A stretch of 64,000 bases of DNA, from NCBI GenBank assembly GCA_964392915.1, contig CAYMRS010000006.1:1-64000 (forward strand), given 5' to 3'. Source of the DNA: JAAYUK01 sp964392915 (GTDB taxonomy: Bacteria; Nitrospirota; Thermodesulfovibrionia; Thermodesulfovibrionales; Dissulfurispiraceae). Each line of letters starts with the position of its first letter. Positions within the stretch are counted from its first letter, which is position 1. Position numbers and translations under genes: made by a program. Below the pieces are notes generated by a model that searched no databases, was not told the DNA's origin, and saw only the letters and a list, made by a program, of their open reading frames with translations. This document shows positions 33,438 to 41,835 of this stretch, one piece after another.

Positions 33438-33692
33438 ATGCCCCCGACTCCTTACACAGAAGACACCCTCGTTCAGCAGACAACGGCTGAATACCTTGAA
33501 CAGGTGCTCGGCTGGCGGTCGGTGTATGCCTACAACACCGAGGACTTCGGGCCGGAGAGCCTGCTGGGGCGGGCGACGGACCGCGATGTGGTGCTGACCC
33601 GCTCCCTGCGGCAGAAGCTCGAAGCGCTGAACCCCGGCCTGCCGCCCACGGCGTCTCCGGATTTTCGATTTCGACTGCCCGGAAAACAATGA
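33438..33692 (+). pseudogene. hsdR: HsdR N-terminal fragment (frame-broken)
   Basis: The 84-codon frame opens like an HsdR N-terminus: TEDTLVQQTTAEYLEQVLGW, then FGPESLLGRATDRDVVLTRSLRQKLEALNPGLP, and goes out of frame near 33650, ending at TGA 33690-33692. Just before that point the other frame takes over with FDFDCPENNDFLCVRELW. Intact homologues have roughly 50 more residues between NPGLP and FDFD, so both a deletion and a frame change appear to have happened. A sequencing or assembly error cannot be excluded. Confidence 0.75.
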
Positions 33693-33702
33693 TTTTCTCT
33701 GT

Positions 33703-36549
33703 GTGCGGGAGCTCTGGATACGGGGCGACCTGTACCGCCGCCGGGCAGACATTGTCGGGTTCGTCAACGGCCTGCCGTTGCTGTTCATGGAGCTGAAGAA
33801 TGTCAGCAAGGATATTCGCGCTGCGTATGAGCGCAATTTTCTTGACTACCGCGACACGGTGCCGCACCTGTTTCATCACAATGCGGTGGTTGTGCTGGCC
33901 AATGGGGTAGATGCGCGGCTTGGGTCGGTTACGAGCCGTTTTGAACATTTTCACGAGTGGAAGCGGCTGGCAGAGGACGAACCGGGCGTTGTGGACATGG
34001 AGACACTGCTGAAGGGGGTCTGTGCGAAAGCGAATTTTCTGGACATGGTGGAGAACTTCATTGTTTTCGATGACTCGACCGGGGAGTTCCGGAAGATAGT
34101 GGCGAGGAATCATCAGTTTCTTGGCGTCAATCGGGCTATTGATGCGGTTCGGGACCGGAAGTACCGTGGCGGCAAGCTTGGGGTGTTCTGGCATACGCAG
34201 GGGTCGGGCAAGAGCTATTCGATGGTGATGTTTACGCGGAAGGTGCATCGCAAGCTGGGCGGCAACTTCACGTTTCTGGTCCTGACGGATCGCGATGATC
34301 TTGATACACAGATTTACAAGACCTTTGCCGGGTGCGGTGTGGTGGACAATGACCGGGACCCCTGCCGGGCAGCGAGCGGAGAGCATCTCGCGCAACTGCT
34401 TGCCCAGCACAAGGCGCACATCTTTTCGCTGATCCAGAAATTCAACCAGAACGTTGTCGAGGGTGAAGCCTATACGCAGCGGGACGATATCATCGTGATT
34501 ACTGATGAGGCCCATCGTACACAATATGGAACACTGGCGCTCAATATGCGCAACGCCCTGCCGAATGCCAGCTATATCGGTTTTACCGGAACACCGTTGT
34601 TCAAGGATGACGAGATAACCCGGCGCGTGTTCGGTGAGTATGTCTCCACCTATGATTTCCAGCGGGCCGTGGAGGATAAAGCGACGGTACCGCTTTATTA
34701 TGATGCCCGCGGAGACAAGCTTGGGGTGGCGATTGGTGATCTGAACGAGCGGATTGCCGCGAAGCTGGAAGAGCTGGAAACCGGCGCCATAGATGTTGAG
34801 CAGAGGCTGGAGCAGGAACTCAAGCGCGATTACCATATCATTACGGCGGGGAAAAGGCTGGATCAGGTGGCCCGCGATTTCGTGCAGCACTACTCAATGG
34901 CGTGGGAAACCGGCAAGGCCATGCTGGTCTGCATCGACAAGATCACCTGCGTTCGGATGCACCGGCTGATTGAGTTTTACTGGAACGAACGAATCGGTGA
35001 ACTGCAGGCGCAACTTCCTACGGCCACTGATGAACAGGACGAGCAGTACCGTCTCCGGCAGATCGGGTGGATGCGACAGACGCAGATGGCGGTTGTGGTC
35101 AGCGAGGAGCAGGGCGAGGTGGAGAAGTTCCGCAAATGGGATCTGGACATTACACCGCACCGGCGTCTGATCAAGGAGGGCATGTCACTGCCCGATGCGA
35201 TGCGGCGGCAACCGCAGTTTCAGAATATGCAGCGGCTGGCGCTGGACGATGCATTCAAGGCAGAGGAGCATCCGTTTCGCATTGCCATTGTCTGCGCGAT
35301 GTGGTTGACCGGCTTTGATGTCCCCAGCCTTTCGACGCTGTATTTGGACAAGCCGCTCAAGGCGCATACGCTGATGCAGGCGATTGCGCGTGCGAACCGG
35401 GTGCATGAAGGCAAGAACAACGGGATGATTGTGGATTATTGCGGTATCCTGAAGAGTCTCCGGAAAGCGTTGGCGACCTTTGCCGGAACGGGAGACGGAG
35501 GGCGCGGTGGAGAGGGCGGCGAGACTGAACCTGCCCGGCCTGATGAGGAGTTGCTGGCTGATCTTGCAGAGGCGATTGCTCTTGTGCGGTCGTTTCTTGC
35601 TGAGCGGAATGCGTCACTGGACAACATTGTCAACAATACGGGGTTCCGGAGAAATGCGGCAATTCAAGCAGCCAAGGAGGCGGCAAATGAAAACGACGAA
35701 ACGCGAAAGCGGTTTGAGATCATGTGCCGCGCGGTTTTCTCCAAGTTCAAGGCCTGCATTACGGTTGGAGGCGTCAACGACTATCGGACAGACTATGATG
35801 CGATAAACATCATTTACAAGAGCCTGATGCAGGATCGTGAGCAGGCCGATATCAGCGGGATTATCCGTCAATTGCACCAGGTCGTTGATGAGGCCATAGA
35901 GACCCGCCCAGAGTGGATAAGCGAGGATTCCGAAGCCTACGATATCAGCAAGATCGATTTTGGCCGTCTTCGCCGGGAGTTTGAACGTACCCCGTCCAAG
36001 CGCACCACGGTGCAGAATCTGAAAACAGCCATTGAGCAACGACTGCAGTGCCTGCTCCGGCAGAACCCGCTCCGTACTGATTTTCAGCGGCATTACGAAG
36101 AGATTGTTGCCGGGTACAACCGCGAGAAAGACCGGGTGACGATCGAAAAGACATTTGAAGCGCTGCTCCAGCTCCTGAACGGAATGAGTGAAGAGGAAAA
36201 CCGCGCTGTTCGTGAAGGACTTGATGAAGAATCACTGGCTGTGTTTGACCTGCTGAAGAAACCGGCTCTGGAGGCCGATGAGATCAAGCGCATCAAGGTG
36301 GTTGCGGTTGATTTGCTGAAGATCGTCAAGGCCCGCATTCAGGAGATCGAGGATTGGGAGAGCCGCGAAGCTACCCGCGATCGCATACGGTTGACCATCC
36401 GCGATTTTTTGTGGAGCGACAAAACCGGTCTGCCCGTTGATCAATACACCGAGGAAGATGTCAGGATTCGTGCGGAAGATGTTTACCGCCATGTCTATCG
36501 GGTTTATCCAACTCTTCCGTCGCCGTATTACGATGTGCGCGTTGCATAA
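33703..36549 (+). CDS. hsdR: Type I restriction subunit HsdR, main part (5' end in another frame)
   Basis: The 948-codon frame is open from about 33631 and contains the nuclease motif RRADIVGFVNGLPLLFMELK (Asp...Glu-x-Lys), Walker A TQGSGKSYSM (near residue 168), a DEAH-like DEAHRTQYG (near 268), TGFDVPSLSTLYLDKPL and QAIARANRVHEG (motifs V and VI), and the C-terminal helical domain ending VYPTLPSPYYDVRVA. All catalytic parts of the translocase are present; only the extreme N-terminal region is separated by the frame break. GTG 33703 is not a likely natural start. If the break is real, restriction is probably reduced or lost while modification may persist. Confidence 0.88.
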   Translation: MRELWIRGDLYRRRADIVGFVNGLPLLFMELKNVSKDIRAAYERNFLDYRDTVPHLFHHNAVVVLANGVDARLGSVTSRFEHFHEWKRLAEDEPGVVDMETLLKGVCAKANFLDMVENFIVFDDSTGEFRKIVARNHQFLGVNRAIDAVRDRKYRGGKLGVFWHTQGSGKSYSMVMFTRKVHRKLGGNFTFLVLTDRDDLDTQIYKTFAGCGVVDNDRDPCRAASGEHLAQLLAQHKAHIFSLIQKFNQNVVEGEAYTQRDDIIVITDEAHRTQYGTLALNMRNALPNASYIGFTGTPLFKDDEITRRVFGEYVSTYDFQRAVEDKATVPLYYDARGDKLGVAIGDLNERIAAKLEELETGAIDVEQRLEQELKRDYHIITAGKRLDQVARDFVQHYSMAWETGKAMLVCIDKITCVRMHRLIEFYWNERIGELQAQLPTATDEQDEQYRLRQIGWMRQTQMAVVVSEEQGEVEKFRKWDLDITPHRRLIKEGMSLPDAMRRQPQFQNMQRLALDDAFKAEEHPFRIAIVCAMWLTGFDVPSLSTLYLDKPLKAHTLMQAIARANRVHEGKNNGMIVDYCGILKSLRKALATFAGTGDGGRGGEGGETEPARPDEELLADLAEAIALVRSFLAERNASLDNIVNNTGFRRNAAIQAAKEAANENDETRKRFEIMCRAVFSKFKACITVGGVNDYRTDYDAINIIYKSLMQDREQADISGIIRQLHQVVDEAIETRPEWISEDSEAYDISKIDFGRLRREFERTPSKRTTVQNLKTAIEQRLQCLLRQNPLRTDFQRHYEEIVAGYNREKDRVTIEKTFEALLQLLNGMSEEENRAVREGLDEESLAVFDLLKKPALEADEIKRIKVVAVDLLKIVKARIQEIEDWESREATRDRIRLTIRDFLWSDKTGLPVDQYTEEDVRIRAEDVYRHVYRVYPTLPSPYYDVRVA

Positions 36550-36648
36550 GATATCATCGGGCACGATCACGCGTTGCTAATATAGCAAATCATCCGTATA
36601 ACAAAGAACGAACATGATAGAATTCGGCATAATAAGCAAAGCAGAGAG

Positions 36649-36674
36649 AGCCGCCCGGCATGTTCGGCTTTTTT
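36649..36674 (+). terminator. Probable terminator after hsdR
   Basis: AGCCG (36649-36653) and CGGCT (36665-36669) are separated by an 11-nt loop and followed by TTTTTT. The stem is short, so the strength is uncertain. It ends the restriction-modification island, with about 80 bp to comF. Confidence 0.45.
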
Positions 36675-36759
36675 ATCGCATGCTAAAATCGGTCATAGGG
36701 TATCCATAAGGGATTGCGATGATTTATCAAGACACTTCTTTTTCTGACTAATCGCTCGT

Positions 36760-37458
36760 ATGGCAATTGCTTCTCTTCTCGGCCTCCTCTTTCCGCAGCG
36801 CTGTCCTGTCTGCGGCAAGGAAGCGCAGTCGTCGCCCGCGCTTCCCTTATGCGGGTCCTGCTGGGCGGATATCCCTCATTACACGGGCCCGGCCTGCAGA
36901 CAGTGCGGACTCCCCACGATCTCACACCACACCGATCTCTGTCAGACGTGCACAACCGATCCGCCCCCTTTTTCTCTCATGCGTTCCTATGGCATCTACG
37001 ACGGTGTGCTGAAAGAAGCGATCCATTTCCTGAAATTCAACGGCAAGCGACGACTGGCGAGACCGCTTGCCGACCTTCTGGCGGAGCTTGACCTTCCCGC
37101 TGCCGATGTGATTGTTCCGGTTCCCCTTCATGTCAATCAGCTGAGAAAGCGCGAATTCAATCAGACGGCCCTTATCGGGAAACATCTTGCCCGGCGACTG
37201 AAGATTCCGCTCCGCATAGACATTCTGTCGAAAACACGCGTTACCGCGGCCCAGACAGCCGTTGACCGAAAAAAACGGTTCAAAAATATTCACAAGGCAT
37301 TCATCGCGTCGGACGCCGCGCGGGGACTGAAGATACTGCTTGTTGATGACGTCATAACCACCGGAGCAACAGCACGCGAATGCGCACATTCCCTGCGGCG
37401 AGCCGGAGCCAAGGAAGTATGTGTTATCGCGCTCGCGCGTTCAATGCCGAAATACTGA
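36760..37458 (+). CDS. comF: ComF-family phosphoribosyltransferase
   Basis: The 232-residue protein has an N-terminal double zinc ribbon (CPVCGKE near 15-21, LCGSCWADI, CRQCGLPT, LCQTCT: four CxxC pairs) and a C-terminal phosphoribosyltransferase fold with PVPLHVNQLRKREFNQTALIGKHLA and the PRPP loop LLVDDVITTGAT (about 192-203). In competent bacteria ComF helps bring transformed single-stranded DNA to recombination; its enzymatic substrate is unsettled. There is no ribosome site near ATG 36760. It is not in a visible competence operon. Confidence 0.92.
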   Translation: MAIASLLGLLFPQRCPVCGKEAQSSPALPLCGSCWADIPHYTGPACRQCGLPTISHHTDLCQTCTTDPPPFSLMRSYGIYDGVLKEAIHFLKFNGKRRLARPLADLLAELDLPAADVIVPVPLHVNQLRKREFNQTALIGKHLARRLKIPLRIDILSKTRVTAAQTAVDRKKRFKNIHKAFIASDAARGLKILLVDDVITTGATARECAHSLRRAGAKEVCVIALARSMPKY

Positions 37459-37534
37459 CATCTGCGACAGCCCACGCGGGACCGGAGAATGGCCGGTGGG
37501 ATAAAACAAGGGCTGGCTGGCACACGCCGACAGC

Positions 37535-37564
37535 TTGAAAAATACGGCGCGCTACTGGTAAAAT
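37535..37564 (+). promoter_or_regulatory. Promoter of tRNA-Leu
   Basis: TTGAAA (37535-37540), an 18-bp spacer and TAAAAT (37559-37564), about 26 bases before the tRNA 5' end (37590). Confidence 0.6.
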
Positions 37565-37589
37565 TTCAGCTCACTCATTCAACCGGGCA

Positions 37590-37674
37590 GCCGAAGTGGT
37601 GGAATTGGTAGACACGCACGTTTGAGGGGCGTGTGGGGCAACCTGTGCGGGTTCGAGTCCCGCCTTCGGCACCA
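37590..37674 (+). tRNA. tRNA-Leu (GAG)
   Basis: This is an 85-nt class II tRNA with acceptor GCCGAAG/CTTCGGC and encoded CCA (37672-37674). The anticodon stem CACGT/GCGTG encloses loop TTGAGGG, giving anticodon GAG. A long variable arm is present, and the T arm has GGTTCGAGTCC. It has its own promoter upstream and a terminator downstream. Confidence 0.94.
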
Positions 37675-37686
37675 TCTTTTTGAATG

Positions 37687-37718
37687 AAAACCGCATCGTT
37701 CAGGTGCGGTTTTTTTTT
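37687..37718 (+). terminator. Terminator of tRNA-Leu
   Basis: AAAACCGCA and TGCGGTTTT form a stem of about 8-9 bp around a short loop, followed by a run of nine T residues. Classical intrinsic terminator 13 bp after the tRNA. Confidence 0.85.
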
Positions 37719-37784
37719 GCCCCCCATTCCTGTTAGCATACGTAACTGTAGTTATCATTTTTCCTGTCTGTTTGGGAGGTTAGC

Positions 37785-38117
37785 ATGGAGCTTCAGATCA
37801 CCATTGACGGAACTTCTGAGACAATTCATATTGCGGACGCCTACCGCCCGGATCTCGCGGGAATTTCAGCCCGTATTGCTCAATTGGCAAAGAGCAAGGA
37901 CGTAAGCGTAGCGTCGCTGGATATGAGCGGATTGATTCAGGCCATGATCCGGGGGATTTCCGGCTGTGAACGCGGCTGCCCGGCGGATGCCAAGAGCCTT
38001 ATTACCAGAGGATATAGCGGGTTCGATCTCAAGTACGTCGAAGGCGGCATTCTTACCGCGCGGTCGACAAATGGAACCCTCAAGGGGCTGACGGTCAAGA
38101 TGTTCCCTGATTTTTGA
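37785..38117 (+). CDS. Conserved-looking hypothetical protein with CERGC motif
   Basis: The 110-residue protein starts at ATG 37785 with GGGAGG nine bases upstream. It opens with a beta hairpin (MELQITIDGTSETIHI), has a helical middle (SGLIQAMIRGISGCERGCP with two Cys separated by three residues) and ends in strands (GFDLKYVEGGILTARSTNG, TLKGLTVKMF). No signal peptide. I do not recognise a family. The two cysteines could bind a metal or be redox-active. It is isolated between tRNA-Leu and a HAD phosphatase. Confidence 0.7.
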   Translation: MELQITIDGTSETIHIADAYRPDLAGISARIAQLAKSKDVSVASLDMSGLIQAMIRGISGCERGCPADAKSLITRGYSGFDLKYVEGGILTARSTNGTLKGLTVKMFPDF

Positions 38118-38323
38118 CACGATTTCTCTTCCGGCTTTTGAACGCAGAGCGCCTCGCAAGCCTTGTTCACGGGCAGCAGGAAGTGAAGTTTCTGGGGACA
38201 AGACAAGAGCGGAGTTTGTCAAAACAATAAGTCGGCGATTCCCATTTCCACAAGAGCGTTTGCCGGCGACGGTCTCTTCCCCGCCGGTTGACGCTTCCTG
38301 ACCGCTGGCGGTAATCTAGAAAC

Positions 38324-39004
38324 ATGAAATTTCTTCTCTTCGACATTGACGGAACGCTTATCAGCGCGGGAGGTTCCGGGACGCGGTCGCTCAACCTTGC
38401 GTTCCGCGACATCTTTGGTATCGATGTCGCGTTTCGCGGTTTCAACATGGGAGGCATGACTGATCCGCTGATCGTGAAGGAAGGGCTCGCGAAACACGGC
38501 ATTCCGAACAGCAACGGCATAGTTCCGCAAGTGCTGGAGTCCTATCTGAGCCACCTCCGCACTGAAATACAGACGGACAGGCGACACCTCAAGCCGGGTG
38601 TTCTTGCAGCGCTCGATGCGCTTAAAACCATGCCTCAGTATACCGTCGGTCTGCTCACCGGCAATCTTGAGTCCGGCGCCCGCATAAAGCTTGAGTCGTT
38701 CGGCATTTACGACCGCTTCCTTTGCGGCGCCTTTGGCAGCGACCACGAAGACCGAAACCTGCTGTTGCCGGTTGCCGCGCATCGGTTCCGGGAAAAGAAA
38801 CAGCAGGAAATCGACTTCAGCCGCTGCATCATCATCGGCGACACCCCGCGCGATGTGGCGTGCGCCAAACCATACGGCGCTGCGTGCATAGCTGTGGCGA
38901 CCGGTCCCTATAAACGCGCTGATCTTGAGGAGACCGCGGCAGACGTGGTGATGGACAACCTCGGCGATACCGCGCAACTTCTTGATACGCTCAGCAGGCT
39001 GTAA
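38324..39004 (+). CDS. HAD-family phosphatase, phosphoglycolate phosphatase-like
   Basis: The 226-residue protein has HAD motif I FDIDGT (Asp7, Asp9), motif II LLTGN, a conserved Lys region and motif III-IV IIGDTPRDVACA (about 170-181). A helical cap lies between motifs I and II. The closest general type is Gph/phosphoglycolate phosphatase-like. It may remove 2-phosphoglycolate or act on another small phosphate ester. It ends eight bases before the large oxidoreductase gene, so the two may be co-transcribed. Confidence 0.82.
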   Translation: MKFLLFDIDGTLISAGGSGTRSLNLAFRDIFGIDVAFRGFNMGGMTDPLIVKEGLAKHGIPNSNGIVPQVLESYLSHLRTEIQTDRRHLKPGVLAALDALKTMPQYTVGLLTGNLESGARIKLESFGIYDRFLCGAFGSDHEDRNLLLPVAAHRFREKKQQEIDFSRCIIIGDTPRDVACAKPYGAACIAVATGPYKRADLEETAADVVMDNLGDTAQLLDTLSRL

Positions 39005-39012
39005 GAGCCGGC

Positions 39013-40902
39013 ATGATACCTTTCAGCTTTTGGAACAATACCATCATTTCTGATGATCGTCCGTTCACCGTCGGCGACAGGGAAACCGCAGCTGTAATCG
39101 GCTGGGGCGGGATACGGGTGTTTGACAAGGATGTCGATCTCCTGTCGCTCTGTGTTGCATACGCGTGGGCTTTCGAGCGCTACTCCTGCGGCCAGTGCTT
39201 GCCATGCAGTCTCGGTTCGAAAAAACTGGCGGAAGGTTTTGAAGGGCTTCGGCTTCACGGGACGGCTTCCGGGGAACTCACCCGGCTCCGGACACTCGCA
39301 GATACAATCGCAAAATCATCAATGTGCCAAATCGGCCAGACAACGCCGCTTGCGCTCATCCATGTCATTGATGCATTTGGAGAGAGTCTCATGCGGTCTG
39401 CTGAACCTGCGGCGGCTCTGAGCTACTCGTCAACGCTCACGGCTCCCTGCATGCAGGCCTGCCCGATCCATCTCGACATCCCCCGCTATATTGAAGAAGT
39501 GAAGATGGGACGATTCAACAAGGCGCTTGATGTCATTTGCTCCCGCCTGCCCCTGCCGGGCGTCGTTGGCCGCGTCTGCACAAGACCATGCGAGAGCAAC
39601 TGCCGCCGAACGCTGATTGATGAACCAATTCAAATCAAGCATCTGAAGCGCTTTGTGGCAGACCACGCACGCGAGCAGCTATTTTTGCCGCATTATCCGG
39701 CTGTTGACAGGAATGATATCCGAATAGCCGTCGTCGGCGCAGGACCTGCCGGCCTCACCTGCGCGCATGTTCTCGCACTCCAGGGCTATCAGGTCACCAT
39801 CTTCGAAACGCTGCCCGAATCGGGGGGAATGGCCGCGGTCGGCATTCCGGACTACCGCCTGCCGCGGGAGATCCTCCGGGGCGAGGTCGCGCAGATAGAA
39901 AAGCTTGGCGTAACCATTCAATACAATAAAACCCTCGGCTTCGATTTTGCGGTAGAAGACCTTGAGCAGCAAGGCTTCAAGGCCATCTTCCTCGCCATGG
40001 GCTGTCACTGCCACAAGAAGCTCGGCATTGAGGGCGAAGATAAAAATTATGAGGGATTCATCCCCGGCGTTTTTTTCCTGCGGTTCGCGAATCTGGGCGA
40101 AGAAACGCCGAAGGGAAGAAAGCTGGTGGTCATAGGCGGAGGCAATGTCGCCGTTGACTCGGCCCGCATTGGGTTTCGCCTCGGCTTTGAGGAAGTGCAT
40201 GTCGTGTATCGGCGCAGCCGCGCGGAGATGCCGGCCGACCACATCGAGGTGCGCGATGCCATGGCTGAAGGCGTGCAGTTTCATTTCCTCACCGCGCCGA
40301 ACCGCATTGTCGGGGAAAACGGCAGGGTGAAAGGGCTTGAGTGCTCGCGGATGGAACTTGGGGAGCCCGACGCTTCCGGCCGCAGACGTCCGATCCCGGT
40401 GCCGGACTCCGGGTTCTTCATTGCTGCGGATGTGCTTGTTCCCACGATAGGCCAGGAATCGGACTTTGGCTGTCTTACCAGCCTGCCGGGGGTCGAAATC
40501 ACCAAAAAGGGCACGGTCATTATTGATGAATTGTTTATGACGCATAAAGCCGGCATCTTTGCGGGCGGCGACTGTGTTTCCGGGCCGGACACGGTCATCC
40601 GCGCCTGCGCGCACGGCCGCCTGAGCGGACTGCATATTCACCGCTTTCTGACAGCCGAGCCGTCAGAACCTTTTGCCGAACAGCTTGATGAAAAGTTTAT
40701 GGCGCAGATGAAGCCGTTTGATCCGAAAGAGAAGATGGAGATTCCGGGCGGAGCGCCGCGTATGCCTGTACAGCATGAAGACGCGGAACTGCGGAAGCAT
40801 GATTTTCGGGAAGTAGAGAAAGGATTTACGCCGGAAGAAGCCCGGAAAGAGGCGGGCCGCTGCCTGAGATGCTACCGGGTGGTTGTCGCGGCGTACCGCT
40901 GA
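39013..40902 (+). CDS. Fused NuoF-type [4Fe-4S] domain and GltD-like FAD oxidoreductase
   Basis: The 629-residue protein starts with a region (about 1-125) like the NADH_4Fe-4S domain of NuoF/HoxF/HydB: SCGQCLPC (Cys59, 62, 65) with a fourth Cys in SSMCQIGQT (Cys105). The rest is a glutamate synthase small chain/NfnB-type enzyme: an N-terminal cluster domain (PCMQACPIHLDIPRYI, RVCTRPCESNCRR), FAD fold VVGAGPAGLTCAHV (near 235), NAD(P) fold VIGGGNVAVDSARIG (near 375) and FAGGDCVSGPDT near 515. It probably passes electrons between NAD(P)H, FAD and iron-sulfur clusters for a soluble partner. No glutamate synthase large subunit is adjacent. Confidence 0.85.
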   Translation: MIPFSFWNNTIISDDRPFTVGDRETAAVIGWGGIRVFDKDVDLLSLCVAYAWAFERYSCGQCLPCSLGSKKLAEGFEGLRLHGTASGELTRLRTLADTIAKSSMCQIGQTTPLALIHVIDAFGESLMRSAEPAAALSYSSTLTAPCMQACPIHLDIPRYIEEVKMGRFNKALDVICSRLPLPGVVGRVCTRPCESNCRRTLIDEPIQIKHLKRFVADHAREQLFLPHYPAVDRNDIRIAVVGAGPAGLTCAHVLALQGYQVTIFETLPESGGMAAVGIPDYRLPREILRGEVAQIEKLGVTIQYNKTLGFDFAVEDLEQQGFKAIFLAMGCHCHKKLGIEGEDKNYEGFIPGVFFLRFANLGEETPKGRKLVVIGGGNVAVDSARIGFRLGFEEVHVVYRRSRAEMPADHIEVRDAMAEGVQFHFLTAPNRIVGENGRVKGLECSRMELGEPDASGRRRPIPVPDSGFFIAADVLVPTIGQESDFGCLTSLPGVEITKKGTVIIDELFMTHKAGIFAGGDCVSGPDTVIRACAHGRLSGLHIHRFLTAEPSEPFAEQLDEKFMAQMKPFDPKEKMEIPGGAPRMPVQHEDAELRKHDFREVEKGFTPEEARKEAGRCLRCYRVVVAAYR

Positions 40903-40984
40903 CACAGAACATCGCGTCGCCTCAACATGCTCCGGTTCTGCTATACTTTTCAAGATGCTATTTTATCCAGCGAGGACTAAACCC

Positions 40985-41374
40985 ATGAAGTTTCACACAG
41001 GTCGTTTTTCTCTGATTTTTTCGCTCATGTGCCTGCTTTTTGCCGTTGCGTGCGCATCGTCCCAGAAGTCCATCGAGGCGCGCGGCAATGAATGGATAGC
41101 GAGGACGCTGCCTGAGCTGAAACAGGCAATGGCAAGTCCTGCTTCCTACGCCTCGAAGATTCGGTGGAAAGAGAGCACCTACCCGCTCGTGACCGGAGAT
41201 TTTGTTTTTATCGAGCCGATTGAGGCAAATTGTTCCATCCACTGGAAAGTCAGGCCGTCAGGCCTTATTTTCGACTATCAGGCGGTCGGAAAAGGGTGCG
41301 GCCCTCAGTCGCAGGCCCCGGGTGCTTCCGAGTCCCTGGAAGAGCGTCTGACGAAACCGACGCCGACATGGTGA
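40985..41374 (+). CDS. Small putative lipoprotein
   Basis: The 129-residue protein has a lipoprotein signal with lipobox FAVAC (Cys23) and a body without a recognised family. It is mixed alpha/beta, with ELKQAMASPASYASKIRWKE and a Cys pair in the second half (NCSIHW, KGCGPQ), and ends in a Pro/Ser-rich tail. ATG 40985 is chosen for the signal peptide and the GAGG upstream; upstream in-frame starts extend into the previous gene. Converges with the HEAT-repeat gene. Confidence 0.65.
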   Translation: MKFHTGRFSLIFSLMCLLFAVACASSQKSIEARGNEWIARTLPELKQAMASPASYASKIRWKESTYPLVTGDFVFIEPIEANCSIHWKVRPSGLIFDYQAVGKGCGPQSQAPGASESLEERLTKPTPTW

Positions 41375-41406
41375 GGCGGCTCGCAGACGTGAGCGTTTCC
41401 CCTGCG

Positions 41407-41802
41407 TCACGCGACATGGTTTCGTATCTCATCAATCGCTTCCAGCACGACTTCGCGCACTGACTCGTTTGCATCCTCACTGCACGATTCCAGAAAAGGA
41501 AGTGCCGTTTCATTTTTGAGCATGCCGAGCACATATGCGGCATCGCCGCGCACCGTAGGGTTCTCGAACTTCAGCAACTCGCCGAGCGCGGGAATTTCTT
41601 CAGCCAGTCGGTCCGGATGCGTCATGGACAGCTCTTCAACAAGCGCCGTCGCGCCAAGGCGGACACGCATCCGCTCATCCTGAAGCATATCCGTAATCAG
41701 CGGAAACAACTTTTCATCGGCGCGAAACATGTCGATGATGTTGTCGAGAAATCCGAGCTCCATGTGATCGAAAATCATCTGCTTTAATTCTTCGTTCGTC
41801 AT
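41407..41802 (-). CDS. HEAT-repeat protein
   Basis: The 131-residue protein is wholly helical with three HEAT-like repeats: MLQDERMRVRLGATALVEELS, LLKFENPTVRGDAAYVLGML and SEDANESVREVVLEAIDEI. Such repeats bind other proteins; no catalytic residues are seen. It lies 33 bp downstream of trxB on the same strand and may be its operon partner. Confidence 0.8.
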   Translation of the reverse strand: MTNEELKQMIFDHMELGFLDNIIDMFRADEKLFPLITDMLQDERMRVRLGATALVEELSMTHPDRLAEEIPALGELLKFENPTVRGDAAYVLGMLKNETALPFLESCSEDANESVREVVLEAIDEIRNHVA

Positions 41803-41835
41803 ATGTTTTCCCGCTTGCCGTCAATAGGCCGACGA

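Noticed and set aside
33376..34890. Open frame of 504 codons on the minus strand opposite hsdR
   Set aside because: Shadow of hsdR; Arg/Leu/His-rich with no recognisable motif.
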